In this document: positions 26,985 through 35,238 of the stretch, in pieces
Numbering within the stretch: position 1 is the first letter of the stretch
How the letters are laid out: each line of letters starts with the position of its first letter
Source of the DNA: Blastopirellula marina
GTDB taxonomy: Bacteria; Planctomycetota; Planctomycetia; Pirellulales; Pirellulaceae
Direction of reading: 5' to 3'
Assembly (NCBI RefSeq): GCF_002967715.1
Contig: NZ_PUIA01000069.1
Location: 424,651-488,650, forward strand
Length of the DNA: 64,000 nt
Notes under the pieces: model-generated
Database searches by the model: none
What the model saw: the letters and a program-made list of their open reading frames with translations, nothing else
What the model was told of the DNA's origin: nothing
Program-made: the position numbers and the translations under genes

Positions 26985-28109
26985 ATGAATCGATCCACTA
27001 TCGCCATCCTGGCGCTAATCGCTTTTGTCCTTGCTTCATCCGCGGTGAAAGCAGAGACACCACCCTCTCAAGTCGTATTGCCACCAACGCCTGGCAACCC
27101 GCGGAATAGTGAAGGGGACGTCGTTCAGCTGAAAAATGGTGATGTCCTCCTGATCTACACGCACTTCTTTGGCGGGGCAGGGGACCATGCCAAGGCGCAT
27201 CTGGCCAGCCGCATTTCGCACGACGGCGGCGCGACCTGGTCGAAGGAAGACAAAATCGTGGTCCCCAATGAAGGGGGACTCAACGTGATGTCAGTATCTT
27301 TGCTGAGACTCGCCGACGACCGACTGGCGCTGTTTTACCTGCGTAAGAATGCCCAAGACGATTGTCGCCCGCAAATGAGGATCAGCACCGACGAAGGAGT
27401 CACCTGGGGGGAAGCGACCGGGATGATCTCGGACCAAGATATTGGCTATTACATTCTGAATAACGATCGCGTCGTGCAGCTACCAAGTGGCCGGCTCATC
27501 GCTCCTGTCTCGCAGCATGTCGGGCCGGGGATGCCCAAGCGAAACAACGCCGGGGCGATGCTCGTTTACTACTCGGATGATTCTGGCAAGTCATGGAAGC
27601 GAAGTGCCGCGGCACCACGCCCTCCGAAGCGGAATGATCGCGACGTGATGACGCAGGAACCTGGCGTCGTGCTACTCAGCAATGGGCGGCTACTGATGTG
27701 GTGTCGCACCGATGCCGGTAGCCAGTTCATCTCATTCAGTAGTGACGAAGGAGAAACCTGGTCGCAACTTGAGCCTTCCAATATGATCTCCCCCTTATCG
27801 CCGGCTACGATCGAACGTATTCCTTCGACCGGAGACCTGCTGCTGATCTGGAACGATCACTCCGATATCGATGCTTCGCTTCGCGGCAAAAGAACGCCGC
27901 TACGATCGGCGATCTCCTCAGACAACGGAAAAACGTGGCAGCATGTCAAAACGCTGGAAGACAAGCCCACCGGCTGGTACTGCTATATCGCGTTAGACTT
28001 TATTGATGGCCATGCCGTGCTGGCCTACTGTGCCGGCGACCGCCGCGAGAATAACGGCTTGGCAGTCACCAACACCCAGCGTTTACCGATCGAGTGGTTC
28101 TACGAGTAG
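26985..28109 (+). CDS. Secreted BNR-repeat sialidase-like protein
   Basis: The 374-residue protein has a signal peptide (to about residue 25, VKAET). Five Asp-box (BNR) repeats of the S-x-D-x-G-x-T-W type are visible: ISHDGGATW, ISTDEGVTW, YSDDSGKSW, SSDEGETW and SSDNGKTW. This is a six-bladed beta-propeller of the exo-sialidase superfamily. Whether it cuts sialic acid or another sugar is not decided: Asp boxes are structural and do not define the substrate. The start at 26985 gives a good signal peptide. It is transcribed away from the ECF41 operon. Confidence 0.88.
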   Translation: MNRSTIAILALIAFVLASSAVKAETPPSQVVLPPTPGNPRNSEGDVVQLKNGDVLLIYTHFFGGAGDHAKAHLASRISHDGGATWSKEDKIVVPNEGGLNVMSVSLLRLADDRLALFYLRKNAQDDCRPQMRISTDEGVTWGEATGMISDQDIGYYILNNDRVVQLPSGRLIAPVSQHVGPGMPKRNNAGAMLVYYSDDSGKSWKRSAAAPRPPKRNDRDVMTQEPGVVLLSNGRLLMWCRTDAGSQFISFSSDEGETWSQLEPSNMISPLSPATIERIPSTGDLLLIWNDHSDIDASLRGKRTPLRSAISSDNGKTWQHVKTLEDKPTGWYCYIALDFIDGHAVLAYCAGDRRENNGLAVTNTQRLPIEWFYE

Positions 28110-28149
28110 AACCAGAACCACCAGTCGAACATTCGACCGTAACAATGAG

Positions 28150-28458
28150 TTACAGCTTTTCCATCATCTTTTTGGCAATGGAGCGGGCTTGGTTTCCTCG
28201 TGCCTTTTCCAGTTGGTTGTAATCTTCCTGCAACTTGGCAGCCTTGTCGGGATCTTCCTCACCGATGCGTGTGATGTTCGATTGGATGGTCATCATCTCG
28301 CTTCCCACCTGGCCCGAGTCAACGATGTACTGAAGATCCTTACGAATCAGTTCGGCAGGAGGTGTCGTGTTTTCGGGAACCGGCGTGCTGCCAGGGCCGC
28401 AACCCAATACGGCAGAGACCAGAATGCCAAATAGCGCCAATCGCAATAGTGACGACAT
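28150..28458 (-). CDS. Small lipoprotein paired with the third DUF1559 gene
   Basis: The 102-residue protein has a lipobox VLGC (Cys20) and a short Pro/Thr linker, then a helical region (about 35-102) rich in Glu, Lys and Gln, likely coiled coil. It is downstream of the third pseudopilin gene on the same strand, 149 nt away with a hairpin between. It converges with the sialidase-like gene. Function is unknown; I place it in the pseudopilin module by position. Confidence 0.65.
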   Translation of the reverse strand: MSSLLRLALFGILVSAVLGCGPGSTPVPENTTPPAELIRKDLQYIVDSGQVGSEMMTIQSNITRIGEEDPDKAAKLQEDYNQLEKARGNQARSIAKKMMEKL

Positions 28459-28525
28459 GAGATAAGTCCTTGAATTGATTTAGGGGGAATTTGGGCAGGC
28501 AAATAATGGCAAGACAGAAACCGTA

Positions 28526-28555
28526 AGCGGCGAGCAAATTTCGTTGCACGCCGCT
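28526..28555 (-). terminator. Intercistronic hairpin in the third pseudopilin module
   Basis: Arms AGCGGCGAGCAA (28526-28537) and TTGCACGCCGCT (28544-28555) pair with one mismatch around a 6-nt loop. No T run follows, which points to RNA processing or attenuation more than to full termination. Confidence 0.45.
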
Positions 28556-28607
28556 GGTTCAGAAGCATTTTCGCCATCAACAAGTGACTTCCAACGAAGC
28601 CCTTTGA

Positions 28608-29618
28608 CTACGGCAATTGAATCACTTTGCCATCGCTGCGACCGCCGAAATTCTGCCAGGTCGCCAGATCGATCGTTTCTGGAATGAAACGAGCTGAAGC
28701 GTCACCAACCGATACGAGAACGCCGCCTGGGTGTCGGCTGCGAGGTGCGTAGACCCCGTCACGATCCGAGGCAAAACCGCTACCGCTGGTTTGGCAGTTC
28801 GGATACTGCCAGTTCGGCGGAGCAAGCGTGTTGAAGATCGTCTGCGAAGGAAGCCCCGTAATCCAATATTGGCCATTCGACCCATTGTGATCGGTGATGC
28901 CTGCACAAGCTTGACCGAAAGTATTGAGATCGGCTTGCGTAGGGAACTGGTTCCAGCTAACGGTCGAACCCTTACGCGGTTCGGATGAGTTTCCATTCAT
29001 CAAACTGGTGTCATTGTTGTCGCCGACGAGCCCTTCGGTAAGCATCAACGTATTGCTCAGACCATCGGTGATATCTCGCATTGCCGTTTCGACGCCAGGC
29101 TTCGTGTGATCCTTTTGCGGACCGCGGAACATCCCGTTCTGATTGCTGTAGCTGTCGTAGCTGCGGGTCGTGCCAACACTCACGCCGTAATTGCACCCTG
29201 GGCTTCCGGAGGGATAAGCGCTATCGGACGGGCACAGAAAGGCATCGACCTTGGTATTCCGCTGGGCCACACTCTGCCAAATGATTTTGAAGCGGTCTGA
29301 CGAACTAACTAGCTGATCATGCAGCGAGTTTTGCTCGATAAACGGCAGAATCTGAACCCACGCACTGTACGCACGATAGGTGTAGCCAGGATCATCAGCC
29401 GGCGTATAGGCCGAGGCTGGAAACGAATTGTGCGTGTCGTGATAGTTATGCATCGCCAAGCCAAGTTGCTTGAAGTTATTCGAGCAACTCATTCGCCGAG
29501 CAGCCTCACGGGCTTGCTGAACAGCCGGCAGCAGCAGAGCAATCAACACGCCAATAATGGCAATCACAACTAACAATTCGACCAATGTGAAAGCCGAGCG
29601 TTTCGACGTCATCTTCAT
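28608..29618 (-). CDS. DUF1559 type II/IV pseudopilin-like protein
   Basis: The 336-residue protein begins with a lysine-rich leader and [18 protein letters not shown], then [26 protein letters not shown]. Unlike the two other copies it has Ala, not Gly, before the FTLVEL segment, still a permitted residue for prepilin peptidases. It ends with VSVGDASARFIPETIDL, the DUF1559 terminus. The ATG at 29618 follows a GAGAAGAG ribosome site. A near-consensus promoter overlapping a 20-bp palindrome is upstream. A small lipoprotein gene follows. Confidence 0.93.
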   Translation of the reverse strand: MKMTSKRSAFTLVELLVVIAIIGVLIALLLPAVQQAREAARRMSCSNNFKQLGLAMHNYHDTHNSFPASAYTPADDPGYTYRAYSAWVQILPFIEQNSLHDQLVSSSDRFKIIWQSVAQRNTKVDAFLCPSDSAYPSGSPGCNYGVSVGTTRSYDSYSNQNGMFRGPQKDHTKPGVETAMRDITDGLSNTLMLTEGLVGDNNDTSLMNGNSSEPRKGSTVSWNQFPTQADLNTFGQACAGITDHNGSNGQYWITGLPSQTIFNTLAPPNWQYPNCQTSGSGFASDRDGVYAPRSRHPGGVLVSVGDASARFIPETIDLATWQNFGGRSDGKVIQLP

Positions 29619-29723
29619 GGACAACTCTTCTCGTGCGAACAGATATAGAAAAAAAATGGCAAGAATTCCAAAGGTGGGCGTTGGGCGGTTTGACGGCCCT
29701 AAAAGCATAGCCTATCGGTGCGA

Positions 29724-29754
29724 ATTATCCTTCGACATTGACAATTGTCAATGT
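29724..29754 (-). promoter_or_regulatory. Near-consensus promoter overlapped by a perfect 20-bp palindrome
   Basis: On the reverse strand TTGACA (29751-29746) and GATAAT (29729-29724) are 16 nt apart. ACATTGACAATTGTCAATGT (29735-29754) is a perfect palindrome covering the -35 box and most of the spacer, as for a repressor operator. The start of transcription would be near 29716, about 98 nt before the pseudopilin ATG. Confidence 0.6.
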
Positions 29755-29881
29755 GACGGAATCCTCAGAATGCCTTAGCAACCCAATTACAGCCCAAAAA
29801 GTTGCCGCTGTAGAAGCACGACGTAAAGTCAACCGACCGAATGCGTTACACCCTGTCGACTGACGTGTCAGCAATGAAGCA

Positions 29882-29901
29882 CGCCCCTCTTTGAAGGGGC
29901 G
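29882..29901 (-). terminator. Hairpin after the FG-GAP gene
   Basis: A 7-bp stem (CGCCCCT with AGGGGCG) with a 6-nt loop lies 29 nt past the stop of the reverse-strand FG-GAP gene. It has only a weak T-rich follow-up. Confidence 0.45.
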
Positions 29902-29929
29902 GCAAAATGTCGCATGAAAAACGCAGAAG

Positions 29930-31117
29930 TTACTTAGACAGGAACAGGAAAGTCCCCTTTTTGTTCCCGGCAACAATGTCGACCTTGTCGTCGCGATTGA
30001 CGTCATCCAGCGTGAGCTGGCGACCGGTACCGCTGTTGTTGTCGACAACCAGTGGCTGGAAGCTGACTTCTCCCTTGTCAGAGCGACTGGTCAGGAAGAC
30101 GACCGTCACCGCTGGATCCTTCGCACCTGGGTCGTGCCCGTTGTGTGCCCAATAGCACTTGCCGGTGACGATGTCCTTCAAACCGTCCCCGTTCATGTCG
30201 GCCATTTCCACCGCATGAAGCTGACTGAAAACAAGCTCACTGGCCGACTTGTCAGGCGTGCCCATGATCTCGTGCTGTGTGAACTGGATCTCGCCGTTTT
30301 CCCCCTTGGTCTGTTCGTGCCACACCAGACCATAGCCATGCCCATGCAGGCTGGTCACGACATCGTTATCGCCGTCTCCATCCAGGTCGTACGCATGAAT
30401 GCCTGCTCCGCCGGGAGCAAATCGATACGCGTGCTTTTTCCAAGGAGTGGTCCCATCCCAGTTCTCTGGGTGTTCCCACCAACCCTCTGGCATCAGGAAG
30501 TCTTGCCGACCGTCACCGTTGATGTCCCCCACACCAAGTCCATGCTGGTAGCGGCCCCAACCCTGCTTTTCGGAAATGGGGGTCCATACCCAGCGCTGCG
30601 TAGGATCTTTTTGGCTGGGGTTGGCATAGCCCAACTGCCCCTCAAAGTGACATACCAGTTCCGGCTTGCCATCTCCGGTGATATCCAGGAAGGTCGGCGC
30701 TTCGTTGTCGACGGCTGGGAACGCGAAGTGCTTCTTCCAAGTTTCACCAGACTGGCTGTTTTCGTACCAATGGGCTGGCGTGCCCGGCAAACCGACAACG
30801 AGCACATCGTCGAAGCCATCTCCGTTGAAGTCATCGACAAACGAGAAGAAGTTATCTGAATAGCCCCGATCGTTAGGGAACTCCTTGCCGTCGTAAAACT
30901 TGTTCTTGGTTTGGAAATCGGGGCCGGCAAACCAATAGGGGCCACAGACGATATCGGTCGTGCCGTCTTTGTTGAAATCCCCAACGGAAGCACCTTCGGC
31001 GAAGTACTCCTCGGTCAGTTGCGTCTTGGCAAAGCTTGGCTGCTTGGCGTCTTCAGCTGCCAGGGAGCCAGCAAACAACAACAGGGCAGGGGAGAGCAGT
31101 AACAGGCGAATGAGCAT
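29930..31117 (-). CDS. Secreted FG-GAP/VCBS repeat protein
   Basis: The 395-residue protein has a signal peptide (cleavage near SLA-AE, residue 20). At least six calcium-binding loops of the D-x-N-x-D-G-x-x-D type appear, including DFNKDGTTD, DFNGDGFDD, DINGDGRQD, DLDGDGDND, DMNGDGLKD and DVNRDDKVD. These make a seven-bladed beta-propeller like integrin alpha chains. It probably binds a carbohydrate or protein outside the cell. Two palindromes are found 60-110 nt before its ATG. It may be cut off from the next upstream gene by them, so regulation on its own is likely. Confidence 0.88.
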   Translation of the reverse strand: MLIRLLLLSPALLLFAGSLAAEDAKQPSFAKTQLTEEYFAEGASVGDFNKDGTTDIVCGPYWFAGPDFQTKNKFYDGKEFPNDRGYSDNFFSFVDDFNGDGFDDVLVVGLPGTPAHWYENSQSGETWKKHFAFPAVDNEAPTFLDITGDGKPELVCHFEGQLGYANPSQKDPTQRWVWTPISEKQGWGRYQHGLGVGDINGDGRQDFLMPEGWWEHPENWDGTTPWKKHAYRFAPGGAGIHAYDLDGDGDNDVVTSLHGHGYGLVWHEQTKGENGEIQFTQHEIMGTPDKSASELVFSQLHAVEMADMNGDGLKDIVTGKCYWAHNGHDPGAKDPAVTVVFLTSRSDKGEVSFQPLVVDNNSGTGRQLTLDDVNRDDKVDIVAGNKKGTFLFLSK

Positions 31118-31176
31118 GAGCGGGGAACTCCAGGCAGGGAAAAGAGGTATCGACCTTGTGCCCCTATTGTCCCATC

Positions 31177-31227
31177 GAAATATTCACGTGTCACGTAAAT
31201 ATTTTCCACAGCCTGTGACCTGTCACA
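31177..31227 (-). promoter_or_regulatory. Two palindromes upstream of the FG-GAP gene
   Basis: The first (31177-31205) has 14-nt arms that match at 12 positions around a central T, with AATATT and CACGTG cores. The second, TGTGACCTGTCACA (31214-31227), is a palindrome apart from its two central bases and resembles a CRP/FNR-type half-site pair with 4-nt spacing. Both lie between two reverse-strand genes. Confidence 0.4.
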
Positions 31228-31231
31228 AAGC

Positions 31232-31654
31232 CTAATCTTCGTGGTGCGTACCGGCCTGGGGCTTTTCCTCGCGCAACCGTCGCACTTCTTCTTCCAGGGC
31301 CCGGCGACTGGCGATCCGCTGATCGCGAAGGGCCAGGATGTAGGTCTTGGTCGCAAAGCCATCGAGCCCAGCCAGAACCACAATCCGCAACAGCAGCAGA
31401 GAAACGCATGCCCAGTACAGCACGTACAGAATGTTCAGCGGGACAATGTTGCTGAACAAAAAGGCCACGGCGATCAGCACAATCGTATGCGTTACCTTCG
31501 TCCGCCGGCGTACTTGCGCGAGCAGAAACTCCCGCTTGCGGTCATCCCAGTCGGTGTGCTTCTCGACCATCTTGACTGTGTGCTGATGCTGCGAGTTCAT
31601 CATCCAGGCAACGACGATCAGAATGAAAGCGATCAGTGATGTGGCGAAGAGCAT
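31232..31654 (-). CDS. Hypothetical membrane protein
   Basis: The 140-residue protein has three hydrophobic segments (about 2-18, 56-75 and 77-95) and a charged C-terminal coiled coil (about 105-135: ALRDQRIASRRALEEEVRRL). It lies 34 nt downstream of the M28 peptidase gene on the same strand and probably belongs to that operon. I recognise no family. Heterogeneous charge and the coiled coil suggest a membrane anchor for a partner protein. Confidence 0.6.
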   Translation of the reverse strand: MLFATSLIAFILIVVAWMMNSQHQHTVKMVEKHTDWDDRKREFLLAQVRRRTKVTHTIVLIAVAFLFSNIVPLNILYVLYWACVSLLLLRIVVLAGLDGFATKTYILALRDQRIASRRALEEEVRRLREEKPQAGTHHED

Positions 31655-31688
31655 GTGCGATAGCCCGCCCGATTCGAGTACGGCGTGT

Positions 31689-32738
31689 TTATTCCACTTC
31701 CTGCAGCCAGGTCAGCACCACTTTTCCTACCTTGGCCAACGATGCGGCCGAGCAGTTCTCAGGCACGTCCTGCTGGGTATGCCAATATTTTGGTCCATAA
31801 CCCGGGCTTGGGAAGTCGAAATCGATAATATCGATGATCGGAATCCCGCCGATATCGTGCAAGGGGACGTGGTCGTCGTTAATCGTATGTCGTGGCCTGC
31901 GAACGAATTCCGGAATATTCAGCCGGTTGGCGACGCGCCAGATATCGAGAACCAACGGCCGGGTATCTTTCCAGGACAGACTGTTGCGTTCCTGGTAAAT
32001 CTGCAGGTCCTTGTCCCCAATCATGTCGAGCAAGATGCCCCACTTGTACCTAAAATTGATATCGCCGTTGCGGTACCTTTGGGCAAGATAGGTCGAACCG
32101 AGAAAGAACGGATCGCGTTCCTTGTCGAAGATGAACTCTTCTGCATCTAGGAACACGAGGTCGATTCCGTACCTGGTATCGACCTGCCCCAGGTGCCTGG
32201 CCAACTCCATCAGTGCCGCGGCACCGCTTGCTCCGTCGTTGGCCCCCAGAAACGGGGCCTTGGGGTTGTCCGGGTCTTCGTCGGCATAGGGACGCGTATC
32301 GTAGTGGCAACAGAGTAGAATTCGCTCCGTCCGATCAGGATGAAAGCGGCCAAACAGGTTCGTCAGCGTGACCGGCTGGCCCGTTTCCGGATGGCGAACT
32401 TCCCAAGATTGCCGTACCACCGTGGCCCCGTGCCGGGTCAGGTGATCTTCGATCATCTGCTGCTGTTTCTGCATCGCTGGGGTTGCGCTGACGCGTGGCC
32501 CCAACGCACAGATATCCTTCAGATGCTGGTAGGCCTTTTCCCCATCAAAGGGAAGGTAGCGCGAAAGGTCCTCGGGGCCATTCACGTTGGCAACCGGAGG
32601 TGCCGGGTCGCCGCCACCGTTGAGAGCGAGCATCACGACAATCGCGACCACGCCAATCATTCCAGCGACGAGCGTACTCCAAAGCGGGATCCGTTGTTCT
32701 TGCGGTTCGGACGGCAAAGTGAGGCTCGGTTGGGGCAC
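31689..32738 (-). CDS. M28-family peptidase, glutaminyl-peptide cyclotransferase-like, membrane anchored
   Basis: The 349-residue protein has one N-terminal transmembrane helix (about 22-42). The M28 zinc ligands are visible: His in CCHYDTRPY, Asp in GANDGASG, Glu in LDAEEF, and His near the C-terminus in YWHTQQD. The pattern FLGANDGASG together with LDAEEF and HTxxD is that of glutaminyl cyclases, which turn N-terminal Gln into pyroglutamate. An aminopeptidase role is the alternative. The gene lies 13 nt after the GT9 gene and before a small membrane protein gene, so the three form an operon. Confidence 0.85.
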   Translation of the reverse strand: MPQPSLTLPSEPQEQRIPLWSTLVAGMIGVVAIVVMLALNGGGDPAPPVANVNGPEDLSRYLPFDGEKAYQHLKDICALGPRVSATPAMQKQQQMIEDHLTRHGATVVRQSWEVRHPETGQPVTLTNLFGRFHPDRTERILLCCHYDTRPYADEDPDNPKAPFLGANDGASGAAALMELARHLGQVDTRYGIDLVFLDAEEFIFDKERDPFFLGSTYLAQRYRNGDINFRYKWGILLDMIGDKDLQIYQERNSLSWKDTRPLVLDIWRVANRLNIPEFVRRPRHTINDDHVPLHDIGGIPIIDIIDFDFPSPGYGPKYWHTQQDVPENCSAASLAKVGKVVLTWLQEVE

Positions 32739-32751
32739 AGAATAAGTCCAG

Positions 32752-33795
32752 TTACGCAGCTTTAGGATGCCGCATATTGAGCAGGATGTCTACCTGGCTC
32801 AGGACGTCCACCGTCGGAATTGCCCGCATGGCGTCGTTTCCGGCCCGTCTTCTTTTGCGGCAGGAAAGAGGATCGTACACGTTTTGAATGGTCCGGTGGA
32901 TGCCGCGACAAGGACTATAGTACTCTGCCTTGGTGACGCCGAACAACGAAATCGTCGGCGTATCGAGGGCCACACCGAAGTGCAGCGGCCCTGTATCACC
33001 GCTAATCAGTAGCGAAGCATGCCGGATTGTCTCTTTCATTTCGGCGATAGACATCTTGGGCAGAATCGTGACGCTGTGCGGGGCGATCGAGCGAGCCGTT
33101 TCAGCGGCTTCTTCGGCATAGGCGTACTCGGTATCGCTTCCCCACAGCAACAAGCTGGGAATTTCGTACCGCATGAACAGGTCGGCCGCGACCTCGCCAA
33201 AACGGGCCGGCACCCAGGTCTTCGAGAACCATCCAGCCCCGACGTTCAGCACCGCGTAACGCCCACTTGCCACCATCGGCACTCGGCCGGCCATTGCCTG
33301 GTAGGCGACCGGGTCGTATGGCATTTGGAACTCGAGCCTGGGATTCTCGATTCCCAGCGGCTCGAGCAGTTCGAGATAACGCTCGGCAATGTACTTCGCC
33401 GTGGGGGCAATACGCACGCCAGCCAGGTTCGGAGCCACTTCGCGCGATTGTCCGCGTGTGAAGGTGATTTGATGCTTCCGTCCCGAAAGCCAACCGGCGA
33501 CGGCACTCTTAGTCAGCCCCTGGACGTCGAGCACAATCTCAAACTTGTGCCTGGACAGCGCACGCCGCAGCCGATTAATTTCGACCGGCTTGGTGAGCCA
33601 CCCTTTTTCCACGGTGAACAGGAAGTTGAGATCGGTACGATCGGCCAGCACCTTCGAGGCCGCTGGCTCAGCAACCCAGCCAATTTGCGCCGACGGGAAC
33701 GCCTTGCGCAGCGCGCACAGTACCGGCAGCGTAAGGACCGTATCGCCCAGGGCACTAAGGCGGGTGATAAGAATGCGTGGGGCAGGTGATAGCAT
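32752..33795 (-). CDS. Glycosyltransferase family 9 (ADP-heptose:LPS heptosyltransferase-like)
   Basis: The 347-residue protein shows RLSALGDTVLTLPVLCALRKAFP at the N-terminus and ISGDTGPLHFGVALDTPTISLFG in the C-terminal nucleotide-binding domain, both typical of WaaC/WaaF enzymes. They add heptose to the lipid A-KDO core. The ATG at 33795 has AGGAG 12 nt upstream; an in-frame TTG at 33807 would touch the ribosome site. It heads a three-gene unit with the M28 peptidase and a membrane protein. Heptose use in this organism is not shown; another hexose is possible. Confidence 0.87.
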   Translation of the reverse strand: MLSPAPRILITRLSALGDTVLTLPVLCALRKAFPSAQIGWVAEPAASKVLADRTDLNFLFTVEKGWLTKPVEINRLRRALSRHKFEIVLDVQGLTKSAVAGWLSGRKHQITFTRGQSREVAPNLAGVRIAPTAKYIAERYLELLEPLGIENPRLEFQMPYDPVAYQAMAGRVPMVASGRYAVLNVGAGWFSKTWVPARFGEVAADLFMRYEIPSLLLWGSDTEYAYAEEAAETARSIAPHSVTILPKMSIAEMKETIRHASLLISGDTGPLHFGVALDTPTISLFGVTKAEYYSPCRGIHRTIQNVYDPLSCRKRRRAGNDAMRAIPTVDVLSQVDILLNMRHPKAA

Positions 33796-33907
33796 GGGTT
33801 TCGACAACTCCTTTTGTCGCGTGCCAGTTCAGGCGGCACGGATGCGGAGCGTATCGTAGGGGCAACCTACCTGCGAGAGCAATAGAGGTTCCCAAAGGAA
33901 CACATTG

Positions 33908-35155
33908 TTAATAAGTTTCTCGCAGTTGCCATTTTCCGAGCGTAATATCCAATTCCTTGGTCTCGGTTCCACGAATCGCGATCATTTTCACCTTGTCGCC
34001 AGCCTTCTTGTCTTTCAGTAGCTCGATCAGGTGCATGAATCCTTCGACCTTCGTGCCGTTGACTTCGGTCACCGTATCACCACCACGCAGGCCCGCTTTG
34101 TAAGCCCCCGTATCCTGATCGACACTTTGCACGACACAAGGAGCTCGATTGCCGTCCGCCGAGCCGCGCACCCCTAGAAAACCACCGCTACGGAACCTCA
34201 GATTCTCGGGCAGTACCCCTAGCAAGGCCGAGCGAATTCGCTCTTGTTCGTCGCCATCTTGATAGACCTCTTTGCCATCGACGACCAATCCGAAAATCTC
34301 CACGTGACGCAGCGAAGTCATCTTACCCAGCAACGGTGCAGGGGAGCTCTTCAGATTCAGGTAGTAGAGCCTGAGCCAATCGATCTTATGGAAAATCGGC
34401 TCTAGCTCTCGCAGCATCTCGATATCAACCGGCCCATCTTTAATCGTCAGAAAATGCACGCTTGGCATCTTGGCGATCTCGGCAAACCATTCGGCGGTGA
34501 TCTTGTCGTTCTCGATCTGCACGTCTTCGATGAAGCCTAGGTGCTGCAGGTAATGCAGTTCCTTCACCGACCCGGTGTAGTCGTTGGTGATCCAAATCCC
34601 AGGCCCTTCCTCCAAGGTCTGAAAACCCTGAATCGGAGCGTAACTGGTGAACTTCACCCCCAGGCCACTCAGGATGCGAATCGCACGTTCGCGCTGAATT
34701 GGCTCGATTCGCTTCAGTACGTCCCCGGCATAGGCACCCACTCGGTCGTTCTCGGTGGCGGCGATCAGGGCTAGTTTCGCGTTGGCTTCGATTTCGGTCT
34801 CGATATCATCCCCAATGGCAAAAGCCCGCAGCACGTGGATACAGCGAAATGCTTTTTCCAAGCTGCCAGTACGAACCGCATCGGCCAGAGGACCGATGGC
34901 GGCCTGCTGGGCACCAATCAGCTTTTGCGTGGCGTTCTCGCGAAGCAGGAACTTGTCGCTGTCGAGTTGGTCGATCCATGACGTAATTTCGGCCGAGGTC
35001 GGAGGCTGCTTGGCCGGGGCTCCCTCTGGGGGCTCAGCCGCACAGGCGATCGGCGCAAGCATCATGCCGCCCCAAATCAGGCAACCTAACAGACTTAGTA
35101 TTCGACAAAGTGTCACGAGCGGTCTCGGTTCAGGGGACGACGACAGGCGAGTCAT
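33908..35155 (-). CDS. Secreted protein with LRR-like region and C-terminal PDZ domain
   Basis: The 415-residue protein has a signal peptide (residues 1 to about 40, ending ACAAE). Residues 50-130 look like HEAT-type helices. Around residues 240-285 leucine-spaced segments (LRLYYLNLKSS, LRHVEIFGLVV) resemble leucine-rich repeats. The C-terminal 90 residues are a PDZ domain, with GAYKAGLRGGDTVTEVNGTKVEG. There is no protease triad, so it is a binding or scaffold protein of the envelope. Its ATG is 83 nt from the divergent methyltransferase gene. Confidence 0.8.
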   Translation of the reverse strand: MTRLSSSPEPRPLVTLCRILSLLGCLIWGGMMLAPIACAAEPPEGAPAKQPPTSAEITSWIDQLDSDKFLLRENATQKLIGAQQAAIGPLADAVRTGSLEKAFRCIHVLRAFAIGDDIETEIEANAKLALIAATENDRVGAYAGDVLKRIEPIQRERAIRILSGLGVKFTSYAPIQGFQTLEEGPGIWITNDYTGSVKELHYLQHLGFIEDVQIENDKITAEWFAEIAKMPSVHFLTIKDGPVDIEMLRELEPIFHKIDWLRLYYLNLKSSPAPLLGKMTSLRHVEIFGLVVDGKEVYQDGDEQERIRSALLGVLPENLRFRSGGFLGVRGSADGNRAPCVVQSVDQDTGAYKAGLRGGDTVTEVNGTKVEGFMHLIELLKDKKAGDKVKMIAIRGTETKELDITLGKWQLRETY

Positions 35156-35238
35156 GTTCTGCTATTGTGGGAAGATATGACCAATTATTCCAGGGCAAAA
35201 CCAATTTCCCGCCCCTTGTATCACCTCTACCGATCAAC

